Shown here: positions 5,875-14,763 of the stretch, one piece after another
Position numbering within the stretch: the first letter of the stretch is position 1
Layout: each line of letters opens with the position of its first letter
DNA from: CAZMVY01 sp964569765
GTDB taxonomy: Bacteria; Planctomycetota; Phycisphaerae; UBA1845; PWPN01
DNA: 26,208 nucleotides
Assembly: GCA_964569765.1 (NCBI GenBank)
Contig: CAZMVY010000037.1
Span: 1-26,208, forward strand
Reading direction: 5' to 3'
Made by a program: the position numbers and the translations under genes
Notes under the pieces: generated by a model
The model's input: the letters and a program-made list of their open reading frames with translations, nothing else
The model's database searches: none
Told to the model about the DNA's origin: nothing

Positions 5875-8800
5875 ATGACGTATGGTCGGAAGGGAATCGA
5901 GGCATGGGCTGTTGCCGCAGCCGCCGCGTGCGCAGCCGTCGCCCCGGCGGCGAGCGTCGCCGGCAGTTCGTTGGGCGATCTGAGCGGGCCGTGGCAACTC
6001 CTCGTGGATGACTACGTGATCGCGAGCAAGAGTGGCCTGGTTCGTACCTATCATGCCTTCGAGAAATACGCGGGTAACCCTGTCCTCGTGGCCGACCAGC
6101 CCTGGGAGGGGACCATCGTGTACATCTACGGCACCGTCCTGCCGAACGAGGCCGGCAACGGCTACCGGATGTGGTACCACACCATGCGGATCACCGCGGA
6201 CGACGGATGCAACATTCTCTACGCCACCAGCAGCGACGGCATTCACTGGTACAAGCCCAGTCTCGGCATCCGGTCCTGGAATGGTTCGACGGCCAACAAC
6301 ATGTTCTTCACGCGGCCGCACGCCAGCGGGCTTACCTCGGTGATTCACAGTCCGTGGGATCCCGACCCGGCCCGCCGGTACAAACTGATGAGCGTTTACG
6401 GCGGCGGCTATTATGGCGCCTGGTCGAGCGACGGCATCCACGTTACTGATGTGCCGAACAACCCCGTGTTCACCCAGGGCAGCGACGTGGGCCAGTTTCT
6501 CTGGGACCCGCACACGCAGCAGTACGTCGGCTACGTGAAGAACGGCGCGGTGGTGAGTGGTCTGTCCCGCCGCGCGGTTGCCCGAACCACGACGACGGAC
6601 TTTCAGTACTGGCCCGCCCCGCGGCTGATTATGGCGCCGGACGATTTCGACGACCGCTGGGCGCCGGCCGGCACGCTTCAGCGGACGCATTTCTATGGGC
6701 TCTCCGCGTTTGCGTATGAGTCGATGTACGTCGGCCTGTTGTGGATCTTCCGCGCGACGGATGTGGACGGATACTACATCGGGCCGGTCTTCGCGGAGGT
6801 CGTAACCAGCCACGACGGCATCCACTGGCTCCGCGAGGAGGGCGAGCGGCCGCCCATCCTTCCGCTGGGCCCGAGCGGGGCGTGGGACGACGGGCAGCTC
6901 TACACGGCCATCGCCCCGGTCCGCGAGGGCGACACGCTCAAGCTCTATTACGGCGCCTGCAACGAGGTACACGGGACGGCCATCAAAAAGACCACCTGCT
7001 CCATTGGCCTGGCCACGCTCCGCAAGGACGGGTTTGCCTCGCTGGACGCCGGGGCGACGACCGGCACGCTCACCACGAAACGGCTGATCGGCGCCGCCGG
7101 GCCGCTGCACGTGAACTACACGACGGCGGGCGGATGGCTGAAGGTCGAGGTCCTCGACGAGAACGGCAACATCGTGCCGGGCTACAGCCAGGCGGATTGC
7201 ACGGCCCTTCTGGCCGGGGGCGTCGATCAGATCGTCACGTGGGGCCCGCGCACGGAGCTGCCGGCGGGCATCACGCCGCTGCGGCTGCGGTTCCTCCTGC
7301 AGAACGCCTCGCTGTACTCGTTCCACGCAGGGGACCTCGTGCAGCCGCTGGACGATCCGGCGCCGACGCTCGGCTGCCTCTACACGTTCGAGAAGAACTG
7401 CGAACAGGCGGCCAACGACAAGCTCGCCGACGACGGCCGGCAGGATATCCTCTTCCGTGGCGCCGTCGGCGTGGACGAGGATCCCGCCAAGGCGGCGTTT
7501 GGCACGCGGTCCGTCGTCTTCGGCTGCGACGGCTCCAGCGTCAACGCGCTTGAACTCGGTGGTACGAGCAACCTGGGCACGCAATTCACGCTCGCGGCGT
7601 TCATCAAGAGCGCCGACAACCGCCACGCGCCGCTGTTCAGCTCGCACCTGGCGGGCGGGGCGTTCCGGACGTCCGAGCTGCTGTTCGATTTCGATCCGAC
7701 CGGGGCGGCCATCGGCGGGTTGCGGCTCGTCTGCAAGGGTATCGAGACTATCTCGTCGCCAGTCGCGTTCGCCGACGGCAATTACCACCATCTCGCCGTG
7801 ACCTACTTCGACGGCGACGTGAGGTTCTATCTCGACGGCGCCGAGATCGGCCAAGCCTTTCTGCCGGGCGGGATGCCCGTGTCGATGTCGCGAAATCTCC
7901 AGGTCGGCCAGAACGTCAACCCGATCGACGACGAGCGGTTCGTCGGCCACCTGGACGACATCCTCGTGCTCGGGCGCGCACTCAGCGACGCGGAAGTGCT
8001 TTCGTTGAGCACCTACGGGGCCCAGGCGTTCTTCGGCCTCGGCGGCATTCCGGCCGATCTCGACGACGACAACGACGTGGACCTGGCGGACTTCACGATG
8101 CTCCAGGCCTGTTTCAACGGCCCGAATCAGCCGCCTCGCTGCGCCGGCTCGGTCGTGCCGAGGCCGTGCACGGCGGCGCCGTCCGCGCCGCCGCCGGTGC
8201 CCGCGGCGCCGATCGCCTTCGGCGAGAAATGGGACGCCTATGCCGTCGGGACGGCCGATCCAAACTACGCCGCCCGGTGGGCCGTCCTCGCCGGCGCCGG
8301 GCGATATGAGATCCAGAACACCGACCCGGTCTATTCCTCCCCGAACTCACTGAAGGTCGCCAAGCTGGCGGCGCTCGGCATCACGCACAATCTTACGCCG
8401 GAACTACAGGCCGCCGTGCCCGGGGCCACGGAGGTCATCGGCACCAGCGATCACCCGCTGGACCTCTGGTACTCCGTGTGGATGAACACCGACGGCTCGG
8501 CGACGAAGCTCGACCGGGCCGACATCTTCGTCGAGCTTTCGAAGGGCGATGTCCACGCGCCGGCCGCCAACAGTGCCGTCGTTCTGCCGGTGATTGCGTT
8601 CGGCATGACGTACGGGCTGCACGGAGCGAGTTTTCACCCGCGCTTCTTCGACGGGAAGAACTGGTCGCTTGTCTCCTCCGTCTCGGCGGGGACGCTGTGG
8701 AACCGCTTCCACGCGCAGATCCGCGGCACCGACGTCCTGCTCGAGGGTCAGTCGGGCGCGGGCGGTTCAGCGACCATGCCGCGGAGCTACACGGGCGGAT

Positions 8801-9297
8801 TCGATCGCATCACGGTCCGGACGGTTTCGAACGACGGCCAGAGGCGTTCGTTTGACGATATTTCTCTCAGCAACGGTGCCGTCGTTGCGCCGTGCGCGAA
8901 TCCGCCGGCCGTGGCGTCGATCACTCCGGATTCCGGCCGCAGCGGCGAGGTGCGGAGCGGGGTTATGGTCGCGGGCGCGAACTTCGCCATCGGGCAGACC
9001 GGCGTGTCGCTTGTGCGGGCCGGCTTCGCAGATATCGTGGCCACCGGTGTGAACGTGGCGGCGGACGGCCGGAGCCTTGTGTGCGACCTCGACCTGACCG
9101 GCGCCGCTCCTGGCGCCTGGGATGTGGTCGTGAGCACTCCGTATTGCCCGGCCGGTACGCTGGCCGGGGCTTTCACGGTAAAGCCGCCCGCGCCTCGGGG
9201 CGACGCCGATCTCGACGGCGACGGCGACGTGGACCTCGGCGACTTCACGGTATTCCAGAGATGTTTCAACGGCCCGAACCGCCCGCCGAAGTGTTGA
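5875..9297 (+). CDS. Large secreted protein: beta-propeller hydrolase-like, LamG, IPT/TIG and two dockerin-like modules
   Basis: This 1140-aa protein starts with a signal peptide (KGIEAWAVAAAAACAAVAPAAS). Residues about 40-395 contain repeated 'YATSSDGIHW' and 'VVTSHDGIHW' blades and LLVDDYVI, as in GH32/GH43-like five-bladed propellers; the substrate is unknown. Next come a small beta domain (about 396-490), a LamG/concanavalin-like domain (about 499-722, with FALAAFIKS-type and YHHLAVTYFDGDVRFYLDG segments), a dockerin-like module (728-756), a further beta-sandwich (about 781-1005), an IPT/TIG domain (about 1011-1105) and a terminal dockerin-like module (1112-1140). Each module has one EF-hand-type loop (D-x-D-x-D-x-DVDL-x-DF) and ends CFNGPN-x-PP-x-C. 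Such C-terminal modules recur in planctomycete secreted proteins, where their role is unproven. ATG 5875 follows GGGGGGC. It is likely a cell-surface or extracellular glycan-active enzyme. Confidence 0.85.
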   Translation: MTYGRKGIEAWAVAAAAACAAVAPAASVAGSSLGDLSGPWQLLVDDYVIASKSGLVRTYHAFEKYAGNPVLVADQPWEGTIVYIYGTVLPNEAGNGYRMWYHTMRITADDGCNILYATSSDGIHWYKPSLGIRSWNGSTANNMFFTRPHASGLTSVIHSPWDPDPARRYKLMSVYGGGYYGAWSSDGIHVTDVPNNPVFTQGSDVGQFLWDPHTQQYVGYVKNGAVVSGLSRRAVARTTTTDFQYWPAPRLIMAPDDFDDRWAPAGTLQRTHFYGLSAFAYESMYVGLLWIFRATDVDGYYIGPVFAEVVTSHDGIHWLREEGERPPILPLGPSGAWDDGQLYTAIAPVREGDTLKLYYGACNEVHGTAIKKTTCSIGLATLRKDGFASLDAGATTGTLTTKRLIGAAGPLHVNYTTAGGWLKVEVLDENGNIVPGYSQADCTALLAGGVDQIVTWGPRTELPAGITPLRLRFLLQNASLYSFHAGDLVQPLDDPAPTLGCLYTFEKNCEQAANDKLADDGRQDILFRGAVGVDEDPAKAAFGTRSVVFGCDGSSVNALELGGTSNLGTQFTLAAFIKSADNRHAPLFSSHLAGGAFRTSELLFDFDPTGAAIGGLRLVCKGIETISSPVAFADGNYHHLAVTYFDGDVRFYLDGAEIGQAFLPGGMPVSMSRNLQVGQNVNPIDDERFVGHLDDILVLGRALSDAEVLSLSTYGAQAFFGLGGIPADLDDDNDVDLADFTMLQACFNGPNQPPRCAGSVVPRPCTAAPSAPPPVPAAPIAFGEKWDAYAVGTADPNYAARWAVLAGAGRYEIQNTDPVYSSPNSLKVAKLAALGITHNLTPELQAAVPGATEVIGTSDHPLDLWYSVWMNTDGSATKLDRADIFVELSKGDVHAPAANSAVVLPVIAFGMTYGLHGASFHPRFFDGKNWSLVSSVSAGTLWNRFHAQIRGTDVLLEGQSGAGGSATMPRSYTGGFDRITVRTVSNDGQRRSFDDISLSNGAVVAPCANPPAVASITPDSGRSGEVRSGVMVAGANFAIGQTGVSLVRAGFADIVATGVNVAADGRSLVCDLDLTGAAPGAWDVVVSTPYCPAGTLAGAFTVKPPAPRGDADLDGDGDVDLGDFTVFQRCFNGPNRPPKC

Positions 9298-9425
9298 GAG
9301 TGCTGCGTGCCGAGTGGCGGGCGCCCGGTGCGAAGAAAGCAGCAGAAGGGCGCAGGACCCTCTTCCCTTCGTCGCCCGATCGCTCGCGCACCAACGGAAT
9401 AACGGATCAACGCGACCGGCTCTGA

Positions 9426-9455
9426 TTGGCGTCGCCCGGCCGCGTTTCGTATCAT
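9426..9455 (+). promoter_or_regulatory. Predicted promoter of the ABC-F gene
   Basis: The -35 TTGGCG (9426-9431) and -10 TATCAT (9450-9455) have an 18-nt spacer. The expected start point falls at or within 1-2 nt of the ATG at 9463. Together with the lack of a Shine-Dalgarno sequence, this fits a leaderless mRNA. Confidence 0.4.
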
Positions 9456-9462
9456 CGCGTGC

Positions 9463-11409
9463 ATGGCGATTGTCTCGCTGCAGGGCGTTCACGTGGGTTT
9501 CGGGGCCCACGTCGTGCTGAATGACCTCGACTGGTTCATCCATCGCGGCGAGAAGGTCGGCCTTGTCGGTCCGAACGGGGCCGGCAAGACAACGCTGTTC
9601 CGCCTCATTCTCGGCGAGATGCTTCCCCAGATCGGCACCGTGACCCGGGCGCGCGGGTTGCAGATCGCCTACCTGCCGCAGGAGCCGACGCTCGATTCGT
9701 CGAACACGCTCTTCGCCGAGGTCAGCCGCACGTTCGACAACCTCCGCGCGCTGGAGGAGCGCGTGGCGGAGGTGGCCCAGCAGATCGCGGACAATCACGA
9801 CAACGCCGAGGCCCTCGACGAGCTGATGGCGGAGTACGATGAGCTTCACCACCGGCTCGAGGCGGCCGGGGGCTACCGGTACGAGACGTACGTCAACGAG
9901 GTCCTCGGCGGGCTGGGCTTCACGCCGGCCGACTACGACCTGCCGATCGCGGCGCTGTCCGGCGGGCAGAAATGCCGGGCGGCCCTCGCCAGGCTGTTGC
10001 TCCAGGAGGCCGACCTGCTGCTGCTTGATGAGCCGACGAACCACCTTGACATCGAGGCGACGCGGTTCCTCGAGAAGTTCCTGGCCGGCTACCACGGGGC
10101 GGCCGTCATCGTCTCGCACGACCGGTACCTGCTCGACCGCGTCGTGGACAGGATCGCCGACCTCGAGGAGAAGCGGATCACCGTCTATCCGTGTGCGTAC
10201 TCCGACTACGCGGAGAGCAAACGCGTCCGCCAGGAGACCGCCGATCGCGAGTACGAGAAGCAGCGGGTCTGGCTCGAGCACCAGCGGGAATACGCAACCC
10301 GCGTGAAGGCGGACAAGAAGCGATCAAAGCAGGCTCACGGGCGGTTGCAGCGGCTCGAACGGATGGAGCGCGAGGGGCAGCTTCTCGAACGGCGGCCGCA
10401 CGTCCGGCGGAAGATGGCGATCGACCTGGCCCCCGTGGCCCGGGCCGGCGACATGGTTTTGCGCTGCGAGGGCCTGCGGAAGGCGTACGGCGATCTGGTC
10501 CTGTTCGAGAACTTCAACCTGGAGGTGTATCGGGGCGAGAAGATCGGGATCGTCGGGCCGAACGGCGTCGGCAAGACGACGCTGATCAAGATGGCGATGA
10601 ACAAGGTCCGGCCCGATGCGGGCGAGATCCGGCTCTTCGAGAATCTCTCCGTCGGGTACTATGACCAGGAGCACGCCGGGCTCAACCTGGACCACCGCGT
10701 GATCGACGAGATCCAGCCGCATCGCACGGCCGCCGAGGAGGGCGAGATCCGCTCGTACCTGGCGCGGTTTCTGTTTCGGGGCGAGGACGTGTACAAGCGG
10801 GTCGGCGACCTCTCCGGCGGCGAGCAGAGCCGCGTGACGCTTGCGAAGCTCGTGCGGGCGAACCCGCAGGTGCTGATCCTTGCTGAGCCGACGAACCATC
10901 TCGATATCCCCGGCAAGGAGGCGCTGGAGGAGGCGCTCATCGCGTACGACGGCGCGATCCTGCTGGTGAGCCACGACCGCTACTTCCTCGACCGCGTGGT
11001 GAACAAGCTGCTCGTCCTGCCCGAGCGGGCGAAGTACGAACTGATCCCCGGCAACTGGAGCACGTACGAACAGCGCCTCGCCGAGCGCGAGGCCGCCGAG
11101 CGTGCCGCGACGGAAGCCGCTGAGGAAGAGACCCGCCGCGCCGCCAGGCGGCGCCGACGAAAGAAGGCCGTCGCCGGTGCGACCGCGGATGACGACTCGC
11201 CGTATGCGTCCTGGTCGCTGCAAAAGCTCGAAGACGCGATCATCGAGCGGGAGGAGAAGCTCGCCGAGACGGAGCAGCGATTCGCCGACCCGAGCGTCTA
11301 CCGCGACGCCGAGCGTGCGCGGGCGCTACGCGCGGAGGCGGACGGGCTGCGGGCGGAGCTTGCGGAGCTGAATGAGGAGTGGGAGGCGCGAGCGGAGGAC
11401 GGGGAGTGA
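9463..11409 (+). CDS. ABC-F family ATPase (Uup/EttA-like), NBD2 Walker B Asp replaced by Ala
   Basis: This 648-aa soluble protein has two ABC domains and no membrane domain, as in ABC-F ribosome-associated factors. NBD1 has Walker A GPNGAGKTT (residues 36-44), signature LSGGQ and Walker B LLLLDEPTNHLD (D189, E190). The charged inter-domain linker (about 255-330, ESKRVRQETADREYEKQRVW) corresponds to the P-site tRNA interaction motif. NBD2 has GPNGVGKTT, LSGGEQSR and LILAEPTNHLD: the Walker B Asp is Ala474 (codon GCT at 10882-10884), while the catalytic Glu475 is kept. The C-terminus (about 540-648) is a basic then Glu-rich coiled coil, as in Uup. ABC-F proteins bind the ribosomal E site and modulate translation; some protect against antibiotics, but nothing here identifies such a role. 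Confidence 0.93.
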   Translation: MAIVSLQGVHVGFGAHVVLNDLDWFIHRGEKVGLVGPNGAGKTTLFRLILGEMLPQIGTVTRARGLQIAYLPQEPTLDSSNTLFAEVSRTFDNLRALEERVAEVAQQIADNHDNAEALDELMAEYDELHHRLEAAGGYRYETYVNEVLGGLGFTPADYDLPIAALSGGQKCRAALARLLLQEADLLLLDEPTNHLDIEATRFLEKFLAGYHGAAVIVSHDRYLLDRVVDRIADLEEKRITVYPCAYSDYAESKRVRQETADREYEKQRVWLEHQREYATRVKADKKRSKQAHGRLQRLERMEREGQLLERRPHVRRKMAIDLAPVARAGDMVLRCEGLRKAYGDLVLFENFNLEVYRGEKIGIVGPNGVGKTTLIKMAMNKVRPDAGEIRLFENLSVGYYDQEHAGLNLDHRVIDEIQPHRTAAEEGEIRSYLARFLFRGEDVYKRVGDLSGGEQSRVTLAKLVRANPQVLILAEPTNHLDIPGKEALEEALIAYDGAILLVSHDRYFLDRVVNKLLVLPERAKYELIPGNWSTYEQRLAEREAAERAATEAAEEETRRAARRRRRKKAVAGATADDDSPYASWSLQKLEDAIIEREEKLAETEQRFADPSVYRDAERARALRAEADGLRAELAELNEEWEARAEDGE

Positions 11410-11465
11410 CGTCGGGCGAGTCGCTCAAACGAACGGGGTCAGCCGGCATCAATCGGGAGATGCGC

Positions 11466-12647
11466 ATGACACGTGCAATCGCTTCGTGTGCCGCGTCGTT
11501 GATCGGATTGGCCGCGGCGGCTTTGACGGTCGGATGCTCTGACGCGAGGCGCGCCGGTGGCTACGGCGGCGGGGCCGTCTTTGAGCAGTCTGAGCTGTAC
11601 GTCTCCGGCCGGGAGGGGTACCACACGTTCCGCATCCCGTCGCTGATCGTCACGGCCAAGGGGACGACCCTGGCCTTCTGCGAGGGGCGGAGGAACAGCC
11701 GGTCCGACACGGGCGACATCGACGTCGTGCTGAAACGCAGCCGGGACAACGGGCGGACGTGGGGGCCGATGCAGCTTGTGGCCGACCACGGGCCGGACAC
11801 GATCGGCAACCCCTGCCCGGTCGTCGATCGCGACACGGGTACGATCTGGCTGCTGCTCACAGGCAACCCGGGCCGCGACAACGAGAAGGCGATCAAGGAG
11901 CGGACCGCGAGCGGGACGCGCACCGTCTGGGTCAGCCGGAGCACAGACGAGGGGGCGACATGGACCACGCCGGTCGAGATCACCGCGGCGACCAAGCGGG
12001 CGGAATGGACGTGGTACGCGACGGGCCCCGGCTGCGGGATCCAGTTGGCGAGCGGGCGGCTGGTCATTCCGTGCGATCACAACGTGGCCGGCGGAAAGAT
12101 GGTCCGGCGATCTCATGTGATCTACAGCGACGACCACGGTTCGACGTGGCAGATCGGCGGCGTGGCGATGGAGGACGTCAACGAGTGCCAGGTCGTCGAG
12201 CGGGTCGACGGCTCGCTCATGCTGAACATGCGGAGCTACGCGACGGGGCCGGGCGTGAGCAATCGTCGGGCTGTCGCGATCAGCCGCGACGGCGGGCTGA
12301 CGTGGTCGGCGCCTCGCTACGATCCGGCACTCATCGAGCCGGTGTGCCAGGCGGCTTTCGTGCGTTTCACCGCCAGGCCGACGGCGTCGAAGAACCGCCT
12401 GCTCTTCGCGAACCCGGCGAGCACGAAGCGCGAGAAGTTCACCGTCCGCGTGAGCTACGACGAGGGCGAAACATGGCCGGCTGCCAGGGAGTTGCACGCC
12501 GGACCGTCCGCGTACTCGGCGCTGGCGGTGCTGCCGGACATGACGATCGGATGCCTCTACGAGCGCGGCGAGAAGGACCCCTACGAGACGATCACGTTTG
12601 CACGGTTTTCGATCGAGTGGCTGACGGCCCGCGCGGATTCTCTGTGA
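11466..12647 (+). CDS. Sialidase-family (BNR/Asp-box) lipoprotein
   Basis: This 393-aa protein has an N-terminal hydrophobic segment ending LTVGC, so Cys24 may be lipidated, although the lipobox is not ideal. The body is a six-bladed sialidase propeller: FRIPSL (R56), Asp boxes SRDNGRTW, STDEGATW, SDDHGSTW, SRDGGLTW and SYDEGETW, and the conserved segments NECQVVE, LNMRSY, AYSALAVLPD and CLYERG. The RIP arginine, a Glu and a Tyr expected for exo-alpha-sialidases (GH33) seem present, so release of terminal sialic or related acidic sugars is likely, though planctomycete members may act on other substrates. I chose ATG 11466, 6 nt after GGGAG; ATG 11460 is too close to it. It follows the ABC-F gene by 56 nt and converges with the gene ending at 12702. 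Confidence 0.88.
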   Translation: MTRAIASCAASLIGLAAAALTVGCSDARRAGGYGGGAVFEQSELYVSGREGYHTFRIPSLIVTAKGTTLAFCEGRRNSRSDTGDIDVVLKRSRDNGRTWGPMQLVADHGPDTIGNPCPVVDRDTGTIWLLLTGNPGRDNEKAIKERTASGTRTVWVSRSTDEGATWTTPVEITAATKRAEWTWYATGPGCGIQLASGRLVIPCDHNVAGGKMVRRSHVIYSDDHGSTWQIGGVAMEDVNECQVVERVDGSLMLNMRSYATGPGVSNRRAVAISRDGGLTWSAPRYDPALIEPVCQAAFVRFTARPTASKNRLLFANPASTKREKFTVRVSYDEGETWPAARELHAGPSAYSALAVLPDMTIGCLYERGEKDPYETITFARFSIEWLTARADSL

Positions 12648-12701
12648 TTCACACTGGGGCTTGGGAATCCCGCGACGGGCTCAGCGCCGCCGAGCGTCTG
12701 T

Positions 12702-13121
12702 TCACCGTTCGAACCCGAATGGTTCCAGCCAGCGGTCGTCGAGCCACCACCACGTGCAGTAGGCATGCTCGCTGCCATGCGTCGTCGTGACGTGGATCTG
12801 GTAGCGGTGCTTCGACACGTCACAGACGAGCGCGCCGGCCGAAAGGACCACGGCAGCGACCAACCACACGATCGCTGCTCGCCGGCGCACACCGGCCAGC
12901 GCAAACGCAATCGCGAACGCGACGAGAAGACCGACGGCAGGCCCTGCCTGCGCGAGCAAACACAGCACGGCCTCGCCACGGGTTTTTCCCGGCAGACTCC
13001 AGACGCTTTTCAGCAGCACGGTCCATAAGCCAAGCGACACGACGAAGTGGAGGACACCGCAGCCCGAGAGGATGAGCACCGTCCATCGCAGCCGGGGCGT
13101 CTCGATCGGACCGGGTCGCAT
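12702..13121 (-). CDS. Small three-TM membrane protein of unknown function
   Basis: I do not recognise this 139-aa family. It has three hydrophobic helices: about residues 12-35 (WTVLILSGCGVLHFVVSLGL), 50-72 (LLAQAGPAVGLLVAFAIAFA) and 78-97 (IVWLVAAVVLSAGALVC). A polar Trp- and His-rich tail follows (THGSEHAYCTWWWLDDRW). ATG 13121 is chosen because AGGAAG lies about 8 nt upstream and the reading begins just before the first helix; the upstream open frame to 13274 is Arg-rich and not protein-like. It follows the esterase gene by 149 nt on the same strand and may share its transcript. Confidence 0.65.
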   Translation of the reverse strand: MRPGPIETPRLRWTVLILSGCGVLHFVVSLGLWTVLLKSVWSLPGKTRGEAVLCLLAQAGPAVGLLVAFAIAFALAGVRRRAAIVWLVAAVVLSAGALVCDVSKHRYQIHVTTTHGSEHAYCTWWWLDDRWLEPFGFER

Positions 13122-13270
13122 GGCGTCGCTTCCTGTGACATACGAGATCCCGCAAGCCGAAATCCGTGACACGCTGCGCAAGTATACGACGCACCGACTG
13201 TCACGGCCGAGTCGGGTGTTTCGCCGTAGCGCGTGGACACGCCGTTGCGGCGGACGTTGGCGTGTACGAG

Positions 13271-14242
13271 TCATTCCGGCCTTGTCGTCGATGCCCCGTC
13301 ATATGCGTCTGTCGTCGGCATCCCAGACAGATACCCGAGCGAGACCAGGAATTGATCGGCGGACCGCAGGGTCTCGGTGAAGTATCTGGTACTCCTCGGC
13401 CTGTAGTTGAAGAACCCGTGGCCCTGGCCCTCGAAGCCGACGAGTTCGCAGCGGTTGCCGGCGGCCTTCATCGTCTTGGCGAAGGCTTCCATCCGGGGAT
13501 AAGGGATCAGGCGGTCGGCCTTGCCGTGGAAGATGATCGTCGGCGGCGTGCCCGGCTTGACGTGCAGCGCCGGTGAAAGGTCCTTGACGTCCGCGCCGCG
13601 GCGTTCGCGCCATCGTGCCTCCCGCTTCTCGTTTTCGACGATCGGCGTAAGGTCGAGGGCGGGGTTGAAGAGGATGAGGGCATTCGGGCGGAAGCTGACC
13701 GTCGCGCCCTTCTCGCCCGTGAAGTCCTTGAGCATGGCGGTGGCGGCGGCGAGGTGCCCGCCGGCCGACCCGCCGCCCGCGGCGATGCGATCGGGGTCGA
13801 TACCGAGCCGCTTCGCGTTCGTCCGAACCCAGCGGATGGCCGCCTGGGCGTCGGAGACGCAGTCGGCGACCCTGGCCTGATCGCGGGCGTAGACGCGGTA
13901 GTCGGCTGTGATGGCGACCATGCCGCGTGACGCGAGGTAGCGGCACTGCGGGACGAACTGGCCCGCCGAGCCATGTGTCCAGCCGCCGCCAAAGAAGAAG
14001 ACGATGGCCGGGCGGCGGTCGGTCGGCTTGTGGCCGGGCGGGTTGAAGATGTGGAGCTTCAACTCGACGTCGCCAACCCTCTTGTAGAGCTCGCTTCGCG
14101 CCGCAGCGAGTGCGTCGTCTGATGCGGGCTGTGATGCGAACGTTGGGCGGACGCGAGCGGGTCTGCTTTGGGGTGCCTGGGCCACGGCGAGCGAAGCTGT
14201 CAGTCCGAACGTCAGTGCGGTCGCGGCGAGTCTCGTTTTCAC
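13271..14242 (-). CDS. Secreted alpha/beta hydrolase (esterase/lipase, BD-FAE-like)
   Basis: This 323-aa protein starts with a signal peptide (MKTRLAATALTFGLTASLAVAQA). The mature part has the carboxylesterase layout: oxyanion-hole motif FFFGGGWTHGSAGQF, nucleophile elbow GGGSAGG (Ser), catalytic Asp in FHGKADRLIPY and His in GQGHGFFNY. Such enzymes hydrolyse short-chain esters, in planctomycetes often assigned to acetyl or feruloyl groups on polysaccharides; the substrate is inferred only. The start is GTG 14242, set by AGGAGG 8 nt upstream. Its gene begins 22 nt after the YjbQ-family gene ends, so the two are co-transcribed. With the neighbouring sulfatase it fits removal of side groups from complex glycans. 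Confidence 0.9.
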   Translation of the reverse strand: MKTRLAATALTFGLTASLAVAQAPQSRPARVRPTFASQPASDDALAAARSELYKRVGDVELKLHIFNPPGHKPTDRRPAIVFFFGGGWTHGSAGQFVPQCRYLASRGMVAITADYRVYARDQARVADCVSDAQAAIRWVRTNAKRLGIDPDRIAAGGGSAGGHLAAATAMLKDFTGEKGATVSFRPNALILFNPALDLTPIVENEKREARWRERRGADVKDLSPALHVKPGTPPTIIFHGKADRLIPYPRMEAFAKTMKAAGNRCELVGFEGQGHGFFNYRPRSTRYFTETLRSADQFLVSLGYLSGMPTTDAYDGASTTRPE

Positions 14243-14264
14243 GTTGGGATGCCTCCTGTGTTCA

Positions 14265-14693
14265 TCATCCGTGCTTTTCCCCGAGGACCGTCACCACGAT
14301 TTCGCGCTGTCGCGGTTTGATGTCGCACTCGAGGTGGAAGATCTGCTGCCAGGTGCCCAGCACGAGGCGTCCGTCTCGGATCGGCACCGTGAGGTCCGGG
14401 CCGAGCCATGTCGCCTGAAGGTGCGAGTGGCCGTTGCCGTCGTGCCAGGCCATCTCGTGGCCGTACGAGCGGCTCGGCGGGATCAGCCTGTCGAGGATCT
14501 CCGGCAGGTCGCGCTGAAGGCCCGGCTCAAACTCGATCGTGCCGACGGCGCCGGTGCTGCCCACGACGAAAACGTGGGCAACGCCCGTCCGGACGCCGGA
14601 GGCCCGCACGACCTCAGCCACGTCGTCGGTGATGTCGTGCATGTCGCGGTGGCCCGTGGTGTTGATCCGCACCTCGTCCTGATACGTCACCAT
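14265..14693 (-). CDS. YjbQ-family protein (UPF0047)
   Basis: This 142-aa protein matches the YjbQ/UPF0047 family along its full length: TTGHRDMHDITDDVAEVV near the start, HVFVVGSTGAVGTIEFEPG, MAWHDGNGHSHLQATWLGP with its conserved His cluster, and LGTWQQIFHLECD. Family members have a compact trimeric fold; some carry a weak thiamine-phosphate synthase activity, but the physiological role is unsettled. ATG 14693 has AGAGG 7 nt upstream and starts the homology. The open frame continues upstream to 14759 only through the palindromic repeat. It lies between sulfatase and esterase genes on the same strand. Confidence 0.92.
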   Translation of the reverse strand: MVTYQDEVRINTTGHRDMHDITDDVAEVVRASGVRTGVAHVFVVGSTGAVGTIEFEPGLQRDLPEILDRLIPPSRSYGHEMAWHDGNGHSHLQATWLGPDLTVPIRDGRLVLGTWQQIFHLECDIKPRQREIVVTVLGEKHG

Positions 14694-14710
14694 CCGGTCG
14701 CCCTCTTCTG

Positions 14711-14763
14711 TGGAGTGCGGTCTCTCCAGAGACCGCGAGCAGCCTCGGAGAGGCTGCACTCCA
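14711..14763. repeat. Double-hairpin palindromic element, copy B
   Basis: The arms TGGAGTGC (14711-14718) and GCACTCCA (14756-14763) enclose two hairpins: 14717-14736 (stem GCGGTCTCT, loop CC) and 14739-14757 (stem GCAGCCTC, loop GGA). Compared with copy A at 2152-2207, the second stem has a G-C pair changed to A-T on both sides (GCGGCCTC/GAGGCCGC versus GCAGCCTC/GAGGCTGC), so pairing is kept. It lies just upstream of the YjbQ-family ribosome-binding site. Confidence 0.9.

Noticed and set aside
5737..7950. 737-aa minus-strand frame
   Set aside because: It is a shadow of the 1140-aa secreted protein.
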